Source: Bacillota bacterium
GTDB lineage: Bacteria > Bacillota > Clostridia > Oscillospirales > Ruminococcaceae
DNA length: 64,000 nt
Reading direction: 5' to 3'
NCBI GenBank assembly: GCA_023415575.1
Contig: JAEZKF010000040.1
Location: 1-64,000, forward strand
The position numbers and the translations under genes are program-made. Positions 8,506 to 16,628 of this stretch are shown here, piece by piece. Below the pieces are notes generated by a model. It was not told where the DNA came from, did not search any database, and was given only the letters and a program-made list of their open reading frames with translations. How positions within the stretch are numbered: the first letter of the stretch is position 1; every line of letters begins with the position of its first letter.

Positions 8506-9558
8506 ATGGAGACAAACAGGATACAGGTTAACACCGGCAGGCCCTACAGCGTCGTTGTAGGCAGCGGACTGCTTTCGTCCTGCGGCGAGTATGTGCGCGC
8601 AGTTTCAAAGGCGAAAGTTGCCGCCATTGTCACCGATGACAACGTTGCCCCCTTGTATGCGCAGACGGTGGAGGACTCTTTGCGCGCGCAGGGGTTTGAA
8701 ACTGCTATGTATATCATCCCCCACGGCGAGCAGAGCAAATGCCTTGACTCGCTCGGCAAGCTGTACTCCTTCTTTTCGCAGGCAGGCCTTACCCGCTCGG
8801 ACGTAATCATCGCGCTCGGGGGCGGGGTGGTGGGTGACCTTGCAGGCTTTGCCGCCGCCACCTACCTGCGCGGAGTGCGCTATGTGCAGATACCAACGAC
8901 CCTACTTGCCCAGGTGGATTCCTCGGTGGGCGGCAAGACCGCCGTCGACATCCCAGAGGGCAAGAACCTAGCGGGCGCGTTTTGGCAGCCGTCGCTTGTA
9001 CTTTGCGATGTCGACACCCTCAAAACCCTTCCGCCCGAGACCTTTTCGGACGGCGCTGCCGAGGTTGTCAAATACGGCGCTATATGGGACGGCGGCCTGT
9101 TTGAACGTCTGTGCGGCGGGGCACTTGAAACCGACACCGCCGCAATCATCGCCCGCTGTATCGAAATCAAGCGCGATGTGGTGGAAAAGGACGAGTTTGA
9201 CACCGGTGTGCGCGCGCTGCTGAACTTCGGTCACACGTTAGGCCACGCCATTGAGCGCGAGAGCGGGTACACCGTCCCCCACGGCAGGGCAGTAGCCGTC
9301 GGCATGGTGCTTTTAACACAGGCTGCAGAAAGAAACGGTCTGACAAAACAGGGCTGTACTGACCGCATCGCTGCGTGTCTTACGCGATATGGCCTACCCA
9401 CAAGCTGTGACTATTCCCTAGAAAAGCTCTACCCCCACTGCTTAAGCGACAAAAAGCGTGAGGGGTCTGATATTACGCTGGTGCTGCTGAAAGAAATCGG
9501 CACCGCATACACCCACCGAATCTCCACAAAGGCGTTTTACTCCCTGCTTGGATTGTAA
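8506..9558 (+). CDS. aroB: 3-dehydroquinate synthase
   Basis: Cyclises DAHP to 3-dehydroquinate with NAD and a divalent metal. The 350-residue protein has LGGGVVGDLAGFAAATY, the PTTLLAQVDSSVGGK nucleotide and substrate segment, and metal-ligand regions AAEVVKYG and NFGHTLGHAIE. The ATG at 8506 follows GGGGA by a short spacer; an upstream in-frame TTG at 8491 overlaps that site and is rejected. It starts 16 bases after aroF, so the two are probably translated from one message. Confidence 0.95.
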   Translation: METNRIQVNTGRPYSVVVGSGLLSSCGEYVRAVSKAKVAAIVTDDNVAPLYAQTVEDSLRAQGFETAMYIIPHGEQSKCLDSLGKLYSFFSQAGLTRSDVIIALGGGVVGDLAGFAAATYLRGVRYVQIPTTLLAQVDSSVGGKTAVDIPEGKNLAGAFWQPSLVLCDVDTLKTLPPETFSDGAAEVVKYGAIWDGGLFERLCGGALETDTAAIIARCIEIKRDVVEKDEFDTGVRALLNFGHTLGHAIERESGYTVPHGRAVAVGMVLLTQAAERNGLTKQGCTDRIAACLTRYGLPTSCDYSLEKLYPHCLSDKKREGSDITLVLLKEIGTAYTHRISTKAFYSLLGL

Positions 9559-9592
9559 CGGTCACTAGGCCGCAGAAAGGATTTGATGGATT

Positions 9593-10858
9593 ATGGACAT
9601 CCGTGTTTACCCCGCAGCGCTTGCGGGAAGCTTTAGCCCGCCCGCGTCAAAGTCGGCATCCCACCGCGCTGTAATTGCCGCTGCCCTCTCAAAAGGGGTC
9701 AGCCATATTGATAGCCTTGCGCGCAACGAAGACATCGTCGCCACCATGAACGCGATGGCTGCGCTCGGCGCGCATATCGAGCAAGCAGAGCACACAACGA
9801 CTGTGTGCGGGATAGTCTCCCCCGAAAAGACCGTCGACATCCGGTGCGGGGAAAGTGGATCTACCCTGCGCTTTCTTTTGCCGGTTGCCGCAGCGCTTGG
9901 GGCGAATGCCACCTTTTACGGCGAGGGACGGCTGCCCAGCCGCCCGATTGACATGCTGCTTAAGGAACTGCGTAAAAACGGCATCACCGACGATTATGAA
10001 GGCACCATGCCCTTTACCATACGCGGACAACTGCGGGGCGGCCGATACGAAATAGAGGGTTCGGTAAGCTCCCAGTTTGTGACGGGCCTGATGCTTGCCC
10101 TGCCCCTGTGCGAGGAGGACAGCCAGATTGTCCTGCGCGGGAGACTTGAATCCCGCCCCTATGTGGAAATGACGGTTGCCATGCTGCGCCGGTTCGGCAT
10201 TACGATTACCGAAACCCAGACGGGCTACCTGATTCCGGGCGGGCAGACCTATAAGCCCTGCGATATTACTGTCGAAGGTGACTGGTCGGGCGCTGCCTTC
10301 TTTCTAGCGGCGGGTGCTGTAAACGGCAAGGTAACCTGCACAGGGATTGATGAAGCATCCGCGCAGGGGGACAAGGCCATCACCGACCTGCTAAAAGACT
10401 TTGGTGCGGTGGTTGAACACAATGGTGACAGCGTGACTGTCAGCCATGCGCCGCTTCGGGCAATCGAAATAGACGCGACCGATATCCCCGACCTTGTGCC
10501 CGTCCTCGCCGTAACCGCCGCGTTTGCCAAGGGTGATACATTAATAACCGGGGCAAAGAGGCTGCGCATTAAGGAGTCCGACCGGCTGGCTACAATCGAG
10601 CAGATGCTTACCGGCATCGGCGGGCGGGTCACCCAGACCGAGGACGGACTTGTTATTCACGGCGAAGCCCCGCTTACAGGCGGCGAGGCAGACAGCTTCG
10701 GCGACCACCGCATCGCCATGGCGGCTGCAGTGGCGGCACTCGGATGCGAAGGCCCTGTTGTGATACACGGGGCGGAATGTGTGCGCAAATCCTACCCGGA
10801 GTTCTTTAAACACCTTAAGGCGTTAGGAGGAAGATTCGATGAGCTCGGTATGGGGTGA
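9593..10858 (+). CDS. aroA: 3-phosphoshikimate 1-carboxyvinyltransferase (EPSP synthase)
   Basis: Joins phosphoenolpyruvate to shikimate 3-phosphate. The 421-residue protein has the N-terminal PASKSASHRAV motif, CGESGSTLRFLLP, the GRLPSRPI segment and the C-terminal LRIKESDRL and SFGDHRIAMA motifs. The phosphoenolpyruvate-contact segment reads GESGSTLRF where many class I enzymes have GNAGT; this pattern is seen in class II-like and Clostridia enzymes. The start ATG is 12 bases after AAAGG. The 3' end overlaps the aroC start by 20 bases. Confidence 0.94.
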   Translation: MDIRVYPAALAGSFSPPASKSASHRAVIAAALSKGVSHIDSLARNEDIVATMNAMAALGAHIEQAEHTTTVCGIVSPEKTVDIRCGESGSTLRFLLPVAAALGANATFYGEGRLPSRPIDMLLKELRKNGITDDYEGTMPFTIRGQLRGGRYEIEGSVSSQFVTGLMLALPLCEEDSQIVLRGRLESRPYVEMTVAMLRRFGITITETQTGYLIPGGQTYKPCDITVEGDWSGAAFFLAAGAVNGKVTCTGIDEASAQGDKAITDLLKDFGAVVEHNGDSVTVSHAPLRAIEIDATDIPDLVPVLAVTAAFAKGDTLITGAKRLRIKESDRLATIEQMLTGIGGRVTQTEDGLVIHGEAPLTGGEADSFGDHRIAMAAAVAALGCEGPVVIHGAECVRKSYPEFFKHLKALGGRFDELGMG

Positions 10859-11918
10859 CAGGTTAAAACTTTCGATTTTCGGTGAAAGCCACAGCGAAGG
10901 CATCGGCGTTGTCATAGACGGCTTTCCCGCCGGCGTTAAAATTGATTTTGAACAGGTTCTACGGTTTATGGCCCGGCGAGCTCCGTCCGGACAAGCGCAT
11001 GCCACCAAGCGCCGCGAGCCGGATACCCCTGAGGTGCTTTCTGGCATCCGCGACGGTGTGACCTGCGGCACACCCATCTCCTGCGTCATACGCAATACCG
11101 ATACCCGCTCTCAGGACTACCAGAACCTTGTCGATGTCCCCCGCCCCGGCCACGCCGACTACACCGGCTCGGTGCGCTACGAAGGCTACAACGACCCGCG
11201 CGGTGGCGGGCACTTCTCGGGCAGACTCACCGCCCCGCTTGTGTTTGCGGGTGCATTATGCAGCCAATACCTTGCACAAAAGGGCATTACCGTAGGCGGA
11301 CATATCGCAGCCATTCACGGTGTTTTGGATACCCCGTTTGACCCCGTCGCGGTGGATGCAAACACCCTGCGCACTGTTACCGCCAAGGCCATGCCGGTGC
11401 TCGATGATAAGGCGGGCGAGCGGATGCTTGTTGAGGTAGAAAAGGCGCGCCTTGACTGCGATTCGGTGGGCGGCATTGTAGAATGCGCTGCAGTTGGCCT
11501 TCCCACAGGGCTTGGCGACCCGATGTTTCATGGTGTTGAGAATGAGATTGCCTCAATTGTGTTCGGCATCCCCGCCGTGCGCGGCATTGAGTTCGGCGCG
11601 GGCTTTGCGGCGAGCGAAATGAAGGGCAGTGAGCACAATGACGTTTACTGCGTCACAGACGGCAAGGTCAAAACCAAGACCAACCGCCACGGCGGTGTGC
11701 TTGGCGGCATTACATCGGGTATGCCGCTCATTATGCGCGTGGCCTTTAAACCTACTGCATCCATCTCGCAACCCCAGCAGTCGGTAAACCTTTCGACCAT
11801 GACCGAATGTGAGCTTACGGTGCGCGGCAGACACGACCCCTGCGTTGTGGTGCGGGCTGTACCCTGTGTGGAGGCAGCCGTCATGGTGGCCCTGACAAAC
11901 ATCCTGTTGAAATACTGA
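10839..11918 (+). CDS. aroC: Chorismate synthase
   Basis: Converts EPSP to chorismate with reduced FMN. The 359-residue protein carries the FGESHSEGIG signature, RRAPSGQ, DPRGGGHFSGRLTAP and a C-terminal RGRHDPCVVVRA motif. AGGAGG lies 8 bases before the ATG. The start overlaps the end of aroA by 20 bases, implying translational coupling inside the aro operon. Confidence 0.95.
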   Translation: MSSVWGDRLKLSIFGESHSEGIGVVIDGFPAGVKIDFEQVLRFMARRAPSGQAHATKRREPDTPEVLSGIRDGVTCGTPISCVIRNTDTRSQDYQNLVDVPRPGHADYTGSVRYEGYNDPRGGGHFSGRLTAPLVFAGALCSQYLAQKGITVGGHIAAIHGVLDTPFDPVAVDANTLRTVTAKAMPVLDDKAGERMLVEVEKARLDCDSVGGIVECAAVGLPTGLGDPMFHGVENEIASIVFGIPAVRGIEFGAGFAASEMKGSEHNDVYCVTDGKVKTKTNRHGGVLGGITSGMPLIMRVAFKPTASISQPQQSVNLSTMTECELTVRGRHDPCVVVRAVPCVEAAVMVALTNILLKY

Positions 11919-11970
11919 TTTTTCGCATAAAATGCGTTTTGCATAAAACCGGAAAGGCATGGTTTTTTCT

Positions 11971-13107
11971 ATGAATCTTGACGAGCTTCGCGGCAGAATT
12001 GACGAGATAGACAGGCAGATACTAAACCTGTTTCTTTCCCGCATGGAACTCGTGCAGCAGATTGCTGACTACAAGGCCAAAAATGGCCTGCCCGTTTACC
12101 AACCAAAACGGGAGGAGGAGCTTTTAAACCGAATCGGTAATCTTGCGGGGGAAGACCTTCGTGTACCTGCGCGGATGCTGTTTTCTTCCATCATGGATAT
12201 CAGCAAGGCAGTGCAAAGCCACACCCTTGCGGATGAGGGCGAGCTTTCCGCAATGCTTACGCAGGCGGTGCAAAATCCCGAGCCGATTGCGCAGGGTGCT
12301 ACGGTAGCCTGTCAGGGTGTTAAAGGGGCATATTCCTTCCTTGCAGCTGCCCACCTGGTAAAAGATCCCGAACGCATCTGCTATGACCGCTTTTCGGATG
12401 TGTGCGATACCGTCAAAAGCGGACGCTGCCGCTACGGTGTCCTGCCGCTGGAAAACAGCAGTGCGGGTTCGGTAGGCGAGGTATATGACCTGCTCAGTCA
12501 AGGCGGGCTTTACATTATCAAGGCATACGATTTAAAAGTGACCCACTGCCTCTTAGGCACAGCGGGCGCGCGCGCTGAGGATGTGCGCAAGGTATACTCC
12601 CACCCGCAAGCCCTGAGCCAGTGCAGCGAGTTTTTTGCTGCACACCGAAACATTGAGGCAATACCCTGCACCAACACCGCGGTTGCAGCGCAGGAGGTTG
12701 CAAAGCGCGGTGATGCGTCCTGCGCGGCTCTTGCTCACGCGGAGTGTGCCGCCCTCTACGGTCTTTCCATCCTTAAGACAGATGTGCAGAACAACGACAA
12801 TAACCAAACAAGGTTTGTCCTCGTCTCCAAAACGCCGGTTGTTTACCCGGACGCACACCGCATCGCCTTGATGCTCAGAACCGCCCATACCCCGGGTGCA
12901 CTCTACCGCGTGATGTCGCGGTTTGCAGCGCAAGGGCTCAACATCACAAAGATCGAGTCCCGCCCGATTCCGGAGCGTCCGTTTGAGTTTATGTTCTTCT
13001 TTGAGTTCGACGGCAATGTCGGGATGGAAGGCGTCCGCTCCCTGCTGCAAAGCCTAAGCGGCGATTTGGCAGCCTTCTGCTTCTTAGGCAACTACCCGCT
13101 CAGTTAG
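11971..13107 (+). CDS. pheA: Bifunctional chorismate mutase / prephenate dehydratase
   Basis: Makes phenylpyruvate from chorismate. Domains in order: an AroQ chorismate mutase helix bundle (about 1-85, LRGRIDEIDRQIL), a prephenate dehydratase domain (about 105-285) with the NNQTRFVLVS catalytic motif, and a C-terminal ACT domain (about 290-365) with the Phe-binding ESRPIPERPFEF segment. The ATG at 11971 gives the usual MNLDELR start; an upstream ATG (11959) is one base from the GGAAAGG site and looks too close. As last gene of the operon it fits Phe/Tyr-sensing attenuation of the leader. Confidence 0.93.
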   Translation: MNLDELRGRIDEIDRQILNLFLSRMELVQQIADYKAKNGLPVYQPKREEELLNRIGNLAGEDLRVPARMLFSSIMDISKAVQSHTLADEGELSAMLTQAVQNPEPIAQGATVACQGVKGAYSFLAAAHLVKDPERICYDRFSDVCDTVKSGRCRYGVLPLENSSAGSVGEVYDLLSQGGLYIIKAYDLKVTHCLLGTAGARAEDVRKVYSHPQALSQCSEFFAAHRNIEAIPCTNTAVAAQEVAKRGDASCAALAHAECAALYGLSILKTDVQNNDNNQTRFVLVSKTPVVYPDAHRIALMLRTAHTPGALYRVMSRFAAQGLNITKIESRPIPERPFEFMFFFEFDGNVGMEGVRSLLQSLSGDLAAFCFLGNYPLS

Positions 13108-13197
13108 GCATCTTTTGGGCGAGTTTTTCGGATTGCTGTGATGGGTCAATCCGGACTAACTCATTAAAATATCTGAAAACGGAAAATTCACCAATGA

Positions 13198-13226
13198 TTG
13201 ACATTTTTCGACTGATGCCATATAAT
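13198..13226 (+). promoter_or_regulatory. Near-perfect sigma-A promoter before the lacI-family gene
   Basis: TTGACA (13198-13203), a 17-base spacer and TATAAT (13221-13226) match both consensus boxes exactly. It lies about 90 bases after pheA. A 7-bp inverted repeat (CGGATTG/CAATCCG, 13129-13153) lies between. Confidence 0.8.
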
Positions 13227-13265
13227 ACAAGTTGTTAAAGGGTTCCACAAAGGGGACGGTATTTC

Positions 13266-14306
13266 ATGCGCACCACCATCAAGGATATCGCAAGCCGGAC
13301 GGGGCTTTCCATCACCACCGTCTCGCTTGTACTCAACGGCAAGGGGGAAAAGATCAGTGCCTCCACACGCGAGCTGGTGCTTTCTGCTGCGCGCGAGATG
13401 CACTATCGACCAAACCAGCTTGCCGTTTCGCTTGTAAAGCGCCACACCAAAACGCTTGGCGTTGTCCTGCCCGACATCACAAACAGCTTCTTCTCCTTTT
13501 TGATAAAGGCGGTGGAGGACGAGGCGGCGCAGCATGGCTACCACTTGATTTTGTGTCATTCCTCCGACAAAAAGGAACGGGACATCGAAAACATCCATAT
13601 GTTACTCGATAAAGCAGTGGATGGGATCATTCTGTTAAGCTCCATCGGCAGCACAACGCAGGATATCGAAAACGCCTGCATGATTGCAACCGAAAACGGC
13701 GTTCCGGTGGTGCTCATCGACAGGGTTGCACAGATTGCGGGGATATGCTCCGTATCCTTGGATAACCGCGCGGGCGGCTACATGGGCATGCGCCACCTGC
13801 TCGACCATGGGCACAGGCGCATCGGCATCCTCACCGGCCCCAAAGCTTCCCCTATCACGCAGGAACGCTTAAAGGGCGCTGAAAAGGCGCTATTAGAAGA
13901 AGGGCTTAGCCTGGCCAATTGTCAGGTGTATGAGGGCGATTATCATTTTGACTCGGGCATCTTAGCTGCGGATTACTTCTTACATACCGGTGTGTCCGCC
14001 GTTTTCTCCTTTAACGATTCGATGGCTCTCTCTTTGATTAGCAGGGCGCTGGAGTTCTCCGTCCGCATCCCGCAGGAGCTTTCGGTGATGGGATTTGACG
14101 ACATCGCATATTCGCGCTTATTAAATGTACCGCTTACAACAATCCGTCAGCCCGTGCACGAGATGGGCGTGTGCGCAGCCCAGATGCTGATTGACCAGTC
14201 TGAGCAGGATTCGCAGGTGCAGCACAGGACGTTTAAGCCCAGCCTCGTTGTGCGTGCTTCTACAGCACCGTACACGGGTGCTGCAGTTAAAAAGCAGGAA
14301 CAATAA
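13266..14306 (+). CDS. LacI-family transcriptional regulator
   Basis: A 346-residue DNA-binding repressor or activator with an N-terminal LacI helix-turn-helix (IKDIASRTGLSITTVSLVLN) and a periplasmic-binding-protein-like effector domain (about 60-335) with GVVLPDITNSFFS and SVMGFDDIAYS. AAGGGG lies 10 bases before the ATG. It has its own consensus promoter and terminator and no transport or sugar gene next to it, so effector and targets are not visible. A global (CcpA-like) role is possible, since CcpA paralogs belong to this family, but nothing here proves it. Confidence 0.9.
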   Translation: MRTTIKDIASRTGLSITTVSLVLNGKGEKISASTRELVLSAAREMHYRPNQLAVSLVKRHTKTLGVVLPDITNSFFSFLIKAVEDEAAQHGYHLILCHSSDKKERDIENIHMLLDKAVDGIILLSSIGSTTQDIENACMIATENGVPVVLIDRVAQIAGICSVSLDNRAGGYMGMRHLLDHGHRRIGILTGPKASPITQERLKGAEKALLEEGLSLANCQVYEGDYHFDSGILAADYFLHTGVSAVFSFNDSMALSLISRALEFSVRIPQELSVMGFDDIAYSRLLNVPLTTIRQPVHEMGVCAAQMLIDQSEQDSQVQHRTFKPSLVVRASTAPYTGAAVKKQEQ

Positions 14307-14312
14307 CACAAA

Positions 14313-14341
14313 GCGGGCGCTACGGCGCCCGCCTTGTTTTT
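14313..14341 (+). terminator. Intrinsic terminator of the lacI-family gene
   Basis: GCGGGCGC-TACG-GCGCCCGC forms a perfect 8-bp stem with a tetraloop, followed by CTTGTTTTT, six bases after the stop codon. Confidence 0.85.
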
Positions 14342-14352
14342 GCCCGGACAAC

Positions 14353-14544
14353 TTACCATCCCATCGTCGACGAGATATTTTCCACGAAATCGGAAACAGC
14401 TCTTACCGCCGTTGTGGCGTTCTTTTTCAGCTTACTTTTCCTTAACATGCGCTTCATCTTTTTACCGCCACCTAAGGCGTAAGCGCCTGCGCCCAATGCA
14501 GCGATGACCGCAACACCGGTGGCGATGGAGGACATGGTTTTCAT
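14353..14544 (-). CDS. Small single-pass membrane protein, unknown function
   Basis: A 63-residue protein: an N-terminal glycine/alanine-rich hydrophobic segment (about 5-26) followed by a basic stretch (GGGKKMKRMLRKSKLKK) and an amphipathic tail. The topology resembles short YtxH-like membrane proteins but no family is recognised. An AAAGGA site lies upstream of the ATG at 14544, with a second in-frame ATG three codons on. It converges on the lacI-family gene, whose terminator sits between them. Confidence 0.65.
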   Translation of the reverse strand: MKTMSSIATGVAVIAALGAGAYALGGGKKMKRMLRKSKLKKNATTAVRAVSDFVENISSTMGW

Positions 14545-14933
14545 AGTACTACTTCATCCTTTCCGCAAATGCGAATACATGCGTGCTTTGCATAAAGAAA
14601 GCGGCCATTTATTTATAAGCAGGTGATCATCTGCACAACTATTGTTGCCGTGTGTGCAAGTATTATCGAAAGTAAATAATAGCGGGCAAGCCAATTGCGT
14701 CCATCATCAATTTTTTAAATAAAGATGCAAATAAATAACAAGAGTTCTATCTTTTTCACAAAGCAATGAGTACTTTCTACTTTTAGATTGTGCATTGCGC
14801 TCAGACACATTCATATCTGCCAAAACCTGACCTTTTTGGGCTGTTTTAATTGCCAATCGCGCCCTGCTGCATTATACTGTATATTGTACAAACGGCATAA
14901 ACTGCACCAAAAAGGGATGTCCCTTGTACATTT
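14545..14933. other. Intergenic region between the small ORF and the pyridoxal kinase gene
   Basis: About 390 AT-rich bases without a convincing gene. The heptamer TTGTACA occurs at 14884 and again at 14924. A short palindrome, AAGGGA-TG-TCCCTT, lies at 14912-14925 just before the kinase -35 box and could be an operator. Nothing else is supported. Confidence 0.4.
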
Positions 14934-14961
14934 TTGAAAAGGAAAAAATCTGGGCTATACT
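14934..14961 (+). promoter_or_regulatory. Promoter of the pyridoxal kinase / ECF unit
   Basis: TTGAAA (14934-14939), a 16-base spacer and TATACT (14956-14961), about 35 bases before the start codon. The AAGGGA/TCCCTT palindrome lies immediately upstream. Confidence 0.6.
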
Positions 14962-14995
14962 GTAACTATGGTGTAGCATACGGAGGGATTTATTC

Positions 14996-15865
14996 ATGTC
15001 CGATATGCAGTCAGGACCCAAGCGGGTCGCTGCCATACACGACCTCTCGGGAGTCGGTCGTTGCTCATTAAGCGTTGTGCTGCCGGTGCTTTCGGCAATC
15101 GGCGTACAGGTTTGTCCGATTCCTACCGCTATTTTATCGTCGCATACCGGCGGCTTTGGCGAGGTTGCTTTTGTCGATTTAACCGATTATCTCGAAAAAA
15201 GCCTTGCCCATTATAAGCGGGAGAAAATCATTTTTGATTGTGTGTACAGCGGCTTTCTCGGTTCGGAGCACCAGATTGACAGCTGCCTTGACTACTTTAC
15301 AACCTATTCCGACGCACTTGCGGTTGTCGACCCCGTGATGGGCGACAACGGTAAGCCCTACAAGACCTATACACCTGCGATGCGCGCACGCATGGTGGAG
15401 CTGGTTCGAGTAGCGGACATCATCACCCCAAACCTGACCGAGAGTGCGATGCTGCTTGGTATGGATTACCCCGCGTCCCTCACCCGGTCCGAGGCCAAAA
15501 GCATGCTGGCCCGCCTGAGTGAAAAAGGGCCGAAACAGGTGGTTATCACCGGCGTGCCGATGGCGACAGGCGAGATGGCAAACATCGCCTTTGACCGCGA
15601 GCGCGGCGCCTACTGGACGGTTCGGTGCAACTATGTGCCGGTTCACTATCCGGGCACGGGGGATGTGTTCGCAAGTGTTTTGACCGGCTCGCTGCTAACA
15701 GGTGACAGCCTGCCCATGGCGGTAGACCGCGCCACCCGGTTTGCGGAGCTTACCATCAACACGACCTTCGGCTTCGGCACCGATACCCGCGAGGGCATCA
15801 TGCTGGAAAAAACGCTGCCGTGGCTGGGTCAGCGCCAGATGCTGTCGGATTATAAACCGTTGTAA
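14996..15865 (+). CDS. pdxY: Pyridoxal/pyridoxamine kinase (PdxY/PdxK family)
   Basis: ATP-dependent kinase of vitamin B6 vitamers, a ribokinase-fold protein of 289 residues. Features: the N-terminal AIHDLSGVGRCSL segment, DPVMGDNGKPY, ITPNLTE and the catalytic HYPGTGDVFASVL motif with its anion-hole glycine and base Asp. GGAGGG lies 8 bases before the ATG. The next gene, 90 bases downstream, encodes an ECF S-component, which suggests a vitamin B6 uptake-and-trapping pair. The Bacillus ThiD-type kinase of similar fold is an alternative, but the sequence favours PdxY. Confidence 0.85.
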   Translation: MSDMQSGPKRVAAIHDLSGVGRCSLSVVLPVLSAIGVQVCPIPTAILSSHTGGFGEVAFVDLTDYLEKSLAHYKREKIIFDCVYSGFLGSEHQIDSCLDYFTTYSDALAVVDPVMGDNGKPYKTYTPAMRARMVELVRVADIITPNLTESAMLLGMDYPASLTRSEAKSMLARLSEKGPKQVVITGVPMATGEMANIAFDRERGAYWTVRCNYVPVHYPGTGDVFASVLTGSLLTGDSLPMAVDRATRFAELTINTTFGFGTDTREGIMLEKTLPWLGQRQMLSDYKPL

Positions 15866-15893
15866 AGGGCTAAGAAAACGCAATCAACACATT

Positions 15894-15923
15894 GTGAACA
15901 ATATGATAAATCATATCGTTCAC
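15894..15923. repeat. 30-bp near-perfect inverted repeat between kinase and ECF genes
   Basis: GTGAACAATATGA and TCATATCGTTCAC form 13-base arms with one mismatch around a 4-base TAAA centre. It lacks a T run, so it is more likely an operator or an mRNA stem-loop than a terminator. Confidence 0.6.
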
Positions 15924-15955
15924 GTTGAGATTTAACAAGAAGGGTGCGGTTTTTT

Positions 15956-16549
15956 ATGTCCAATCAAACGCAAACAAAAAGCAGATTCAACCTATATACC
16001 ATTGTATCGGTTGGCCTTTTGGCGGCCTTGGTATTCGCGACGTCCTTTTTGCGCATTAAGATTCCCACTCCGTTTGGCGACAACACTGCCATTCATCTGG
16101 GGAATGTCCTTTGCCTGCTCTCGGGTCTTTTGCTGGGCGGTCTAAACGGAGGTCTTGCCGCAGGACTTGGTTCCTTTGTGTTTGACCTGGTCGACCCTGT
16201 GTATATCTCCAGCGCGCCCTTTACGCTTGTGTTTAAGTTCCTGCTTGCATTTGTGTGCGGTGTTATCTCACACGCAGCGGGCAGAAAGGGCGAGAAGCTC
16301 GGCACAAATATCGTGGGCTCGATTGCGGGTTCACTTACCTATGTGGTGCTGTACCTGACGAAAAGCTTTGTGTTTAACATCTGGTTTGACCGCACCACCG
16401 TGGAGGTCGCGTGGGTGAATGTCGCCGTTAAGGCCGCCACCTCGCTGACTAATGCCATCATCGCGTGTGTGGTCGCTGTGCCGCTTGCCGTTGTGGTGCG
16501 CAGGGCACTCAAAAATACGGCGATTTATAAGCGCGTGATAGGCCAATAG
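15956..16549 (+). CDS. ECF transporter S component, probably for a B6 vitamer
   Basis: A 197-residue membrane protein with about six hydrophobic segments, the substrate-specificity subunit of an energy-coupling-factor transporter. Diagnostic features are VGLLAALVFATSFLRI, the HLGNVLCLLSGLLLGG loop and a C-terminal basic tail. The ATG at 15956 is preferred over an upstream GTG that abuts the AGAAGGG site. Its position after a pyridoxal kinase gene suggests the pyridoxine-type (PdxU-like) group; a thiamine-precursor substrate remains possible. The shared EcfA/EcfT module is not in the window. Confidence 0.82.
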   Translation: MSNQTQTKSRFNLYTIVSVGLLAALVFATSFLRIKIPTPFGDNTAIHLGNVLCLLSGLLLGGLNGGLAAGLGSFVFDLVDPVYISSAPFTLVFKFLLAFVCGVISHAAGRKGEKLGTNIVGSIAGSLTYVVLYLTKSFVFNIWFDRTTVEVAWVNVAVKAATSLTNAIIACVVAVPLAVVVRRALKNTAIYKRVIGQ

Positions 16550-16570
16550 AATAAATCAACTACAATAAAA

Positions 16571-16612
16571 CCCGAACCGAGAGGCTTTCCTTCCGGTTCG
16601 GGCTTTTGCTTT
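16571..16612. terminator. Bidirectional terminator between the ECF gene and glgP
   Basis: CCCGAACCG / CGGTTCGGG arms, 9 bp, with CTTTTGCTTT on the plus side and a TTTTATTG run on the minus side. It serves the convergent ECF and glgP genes. Confidence 0.8.
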
Positions 16613-16628
16613 GATTGATATAAACGTT

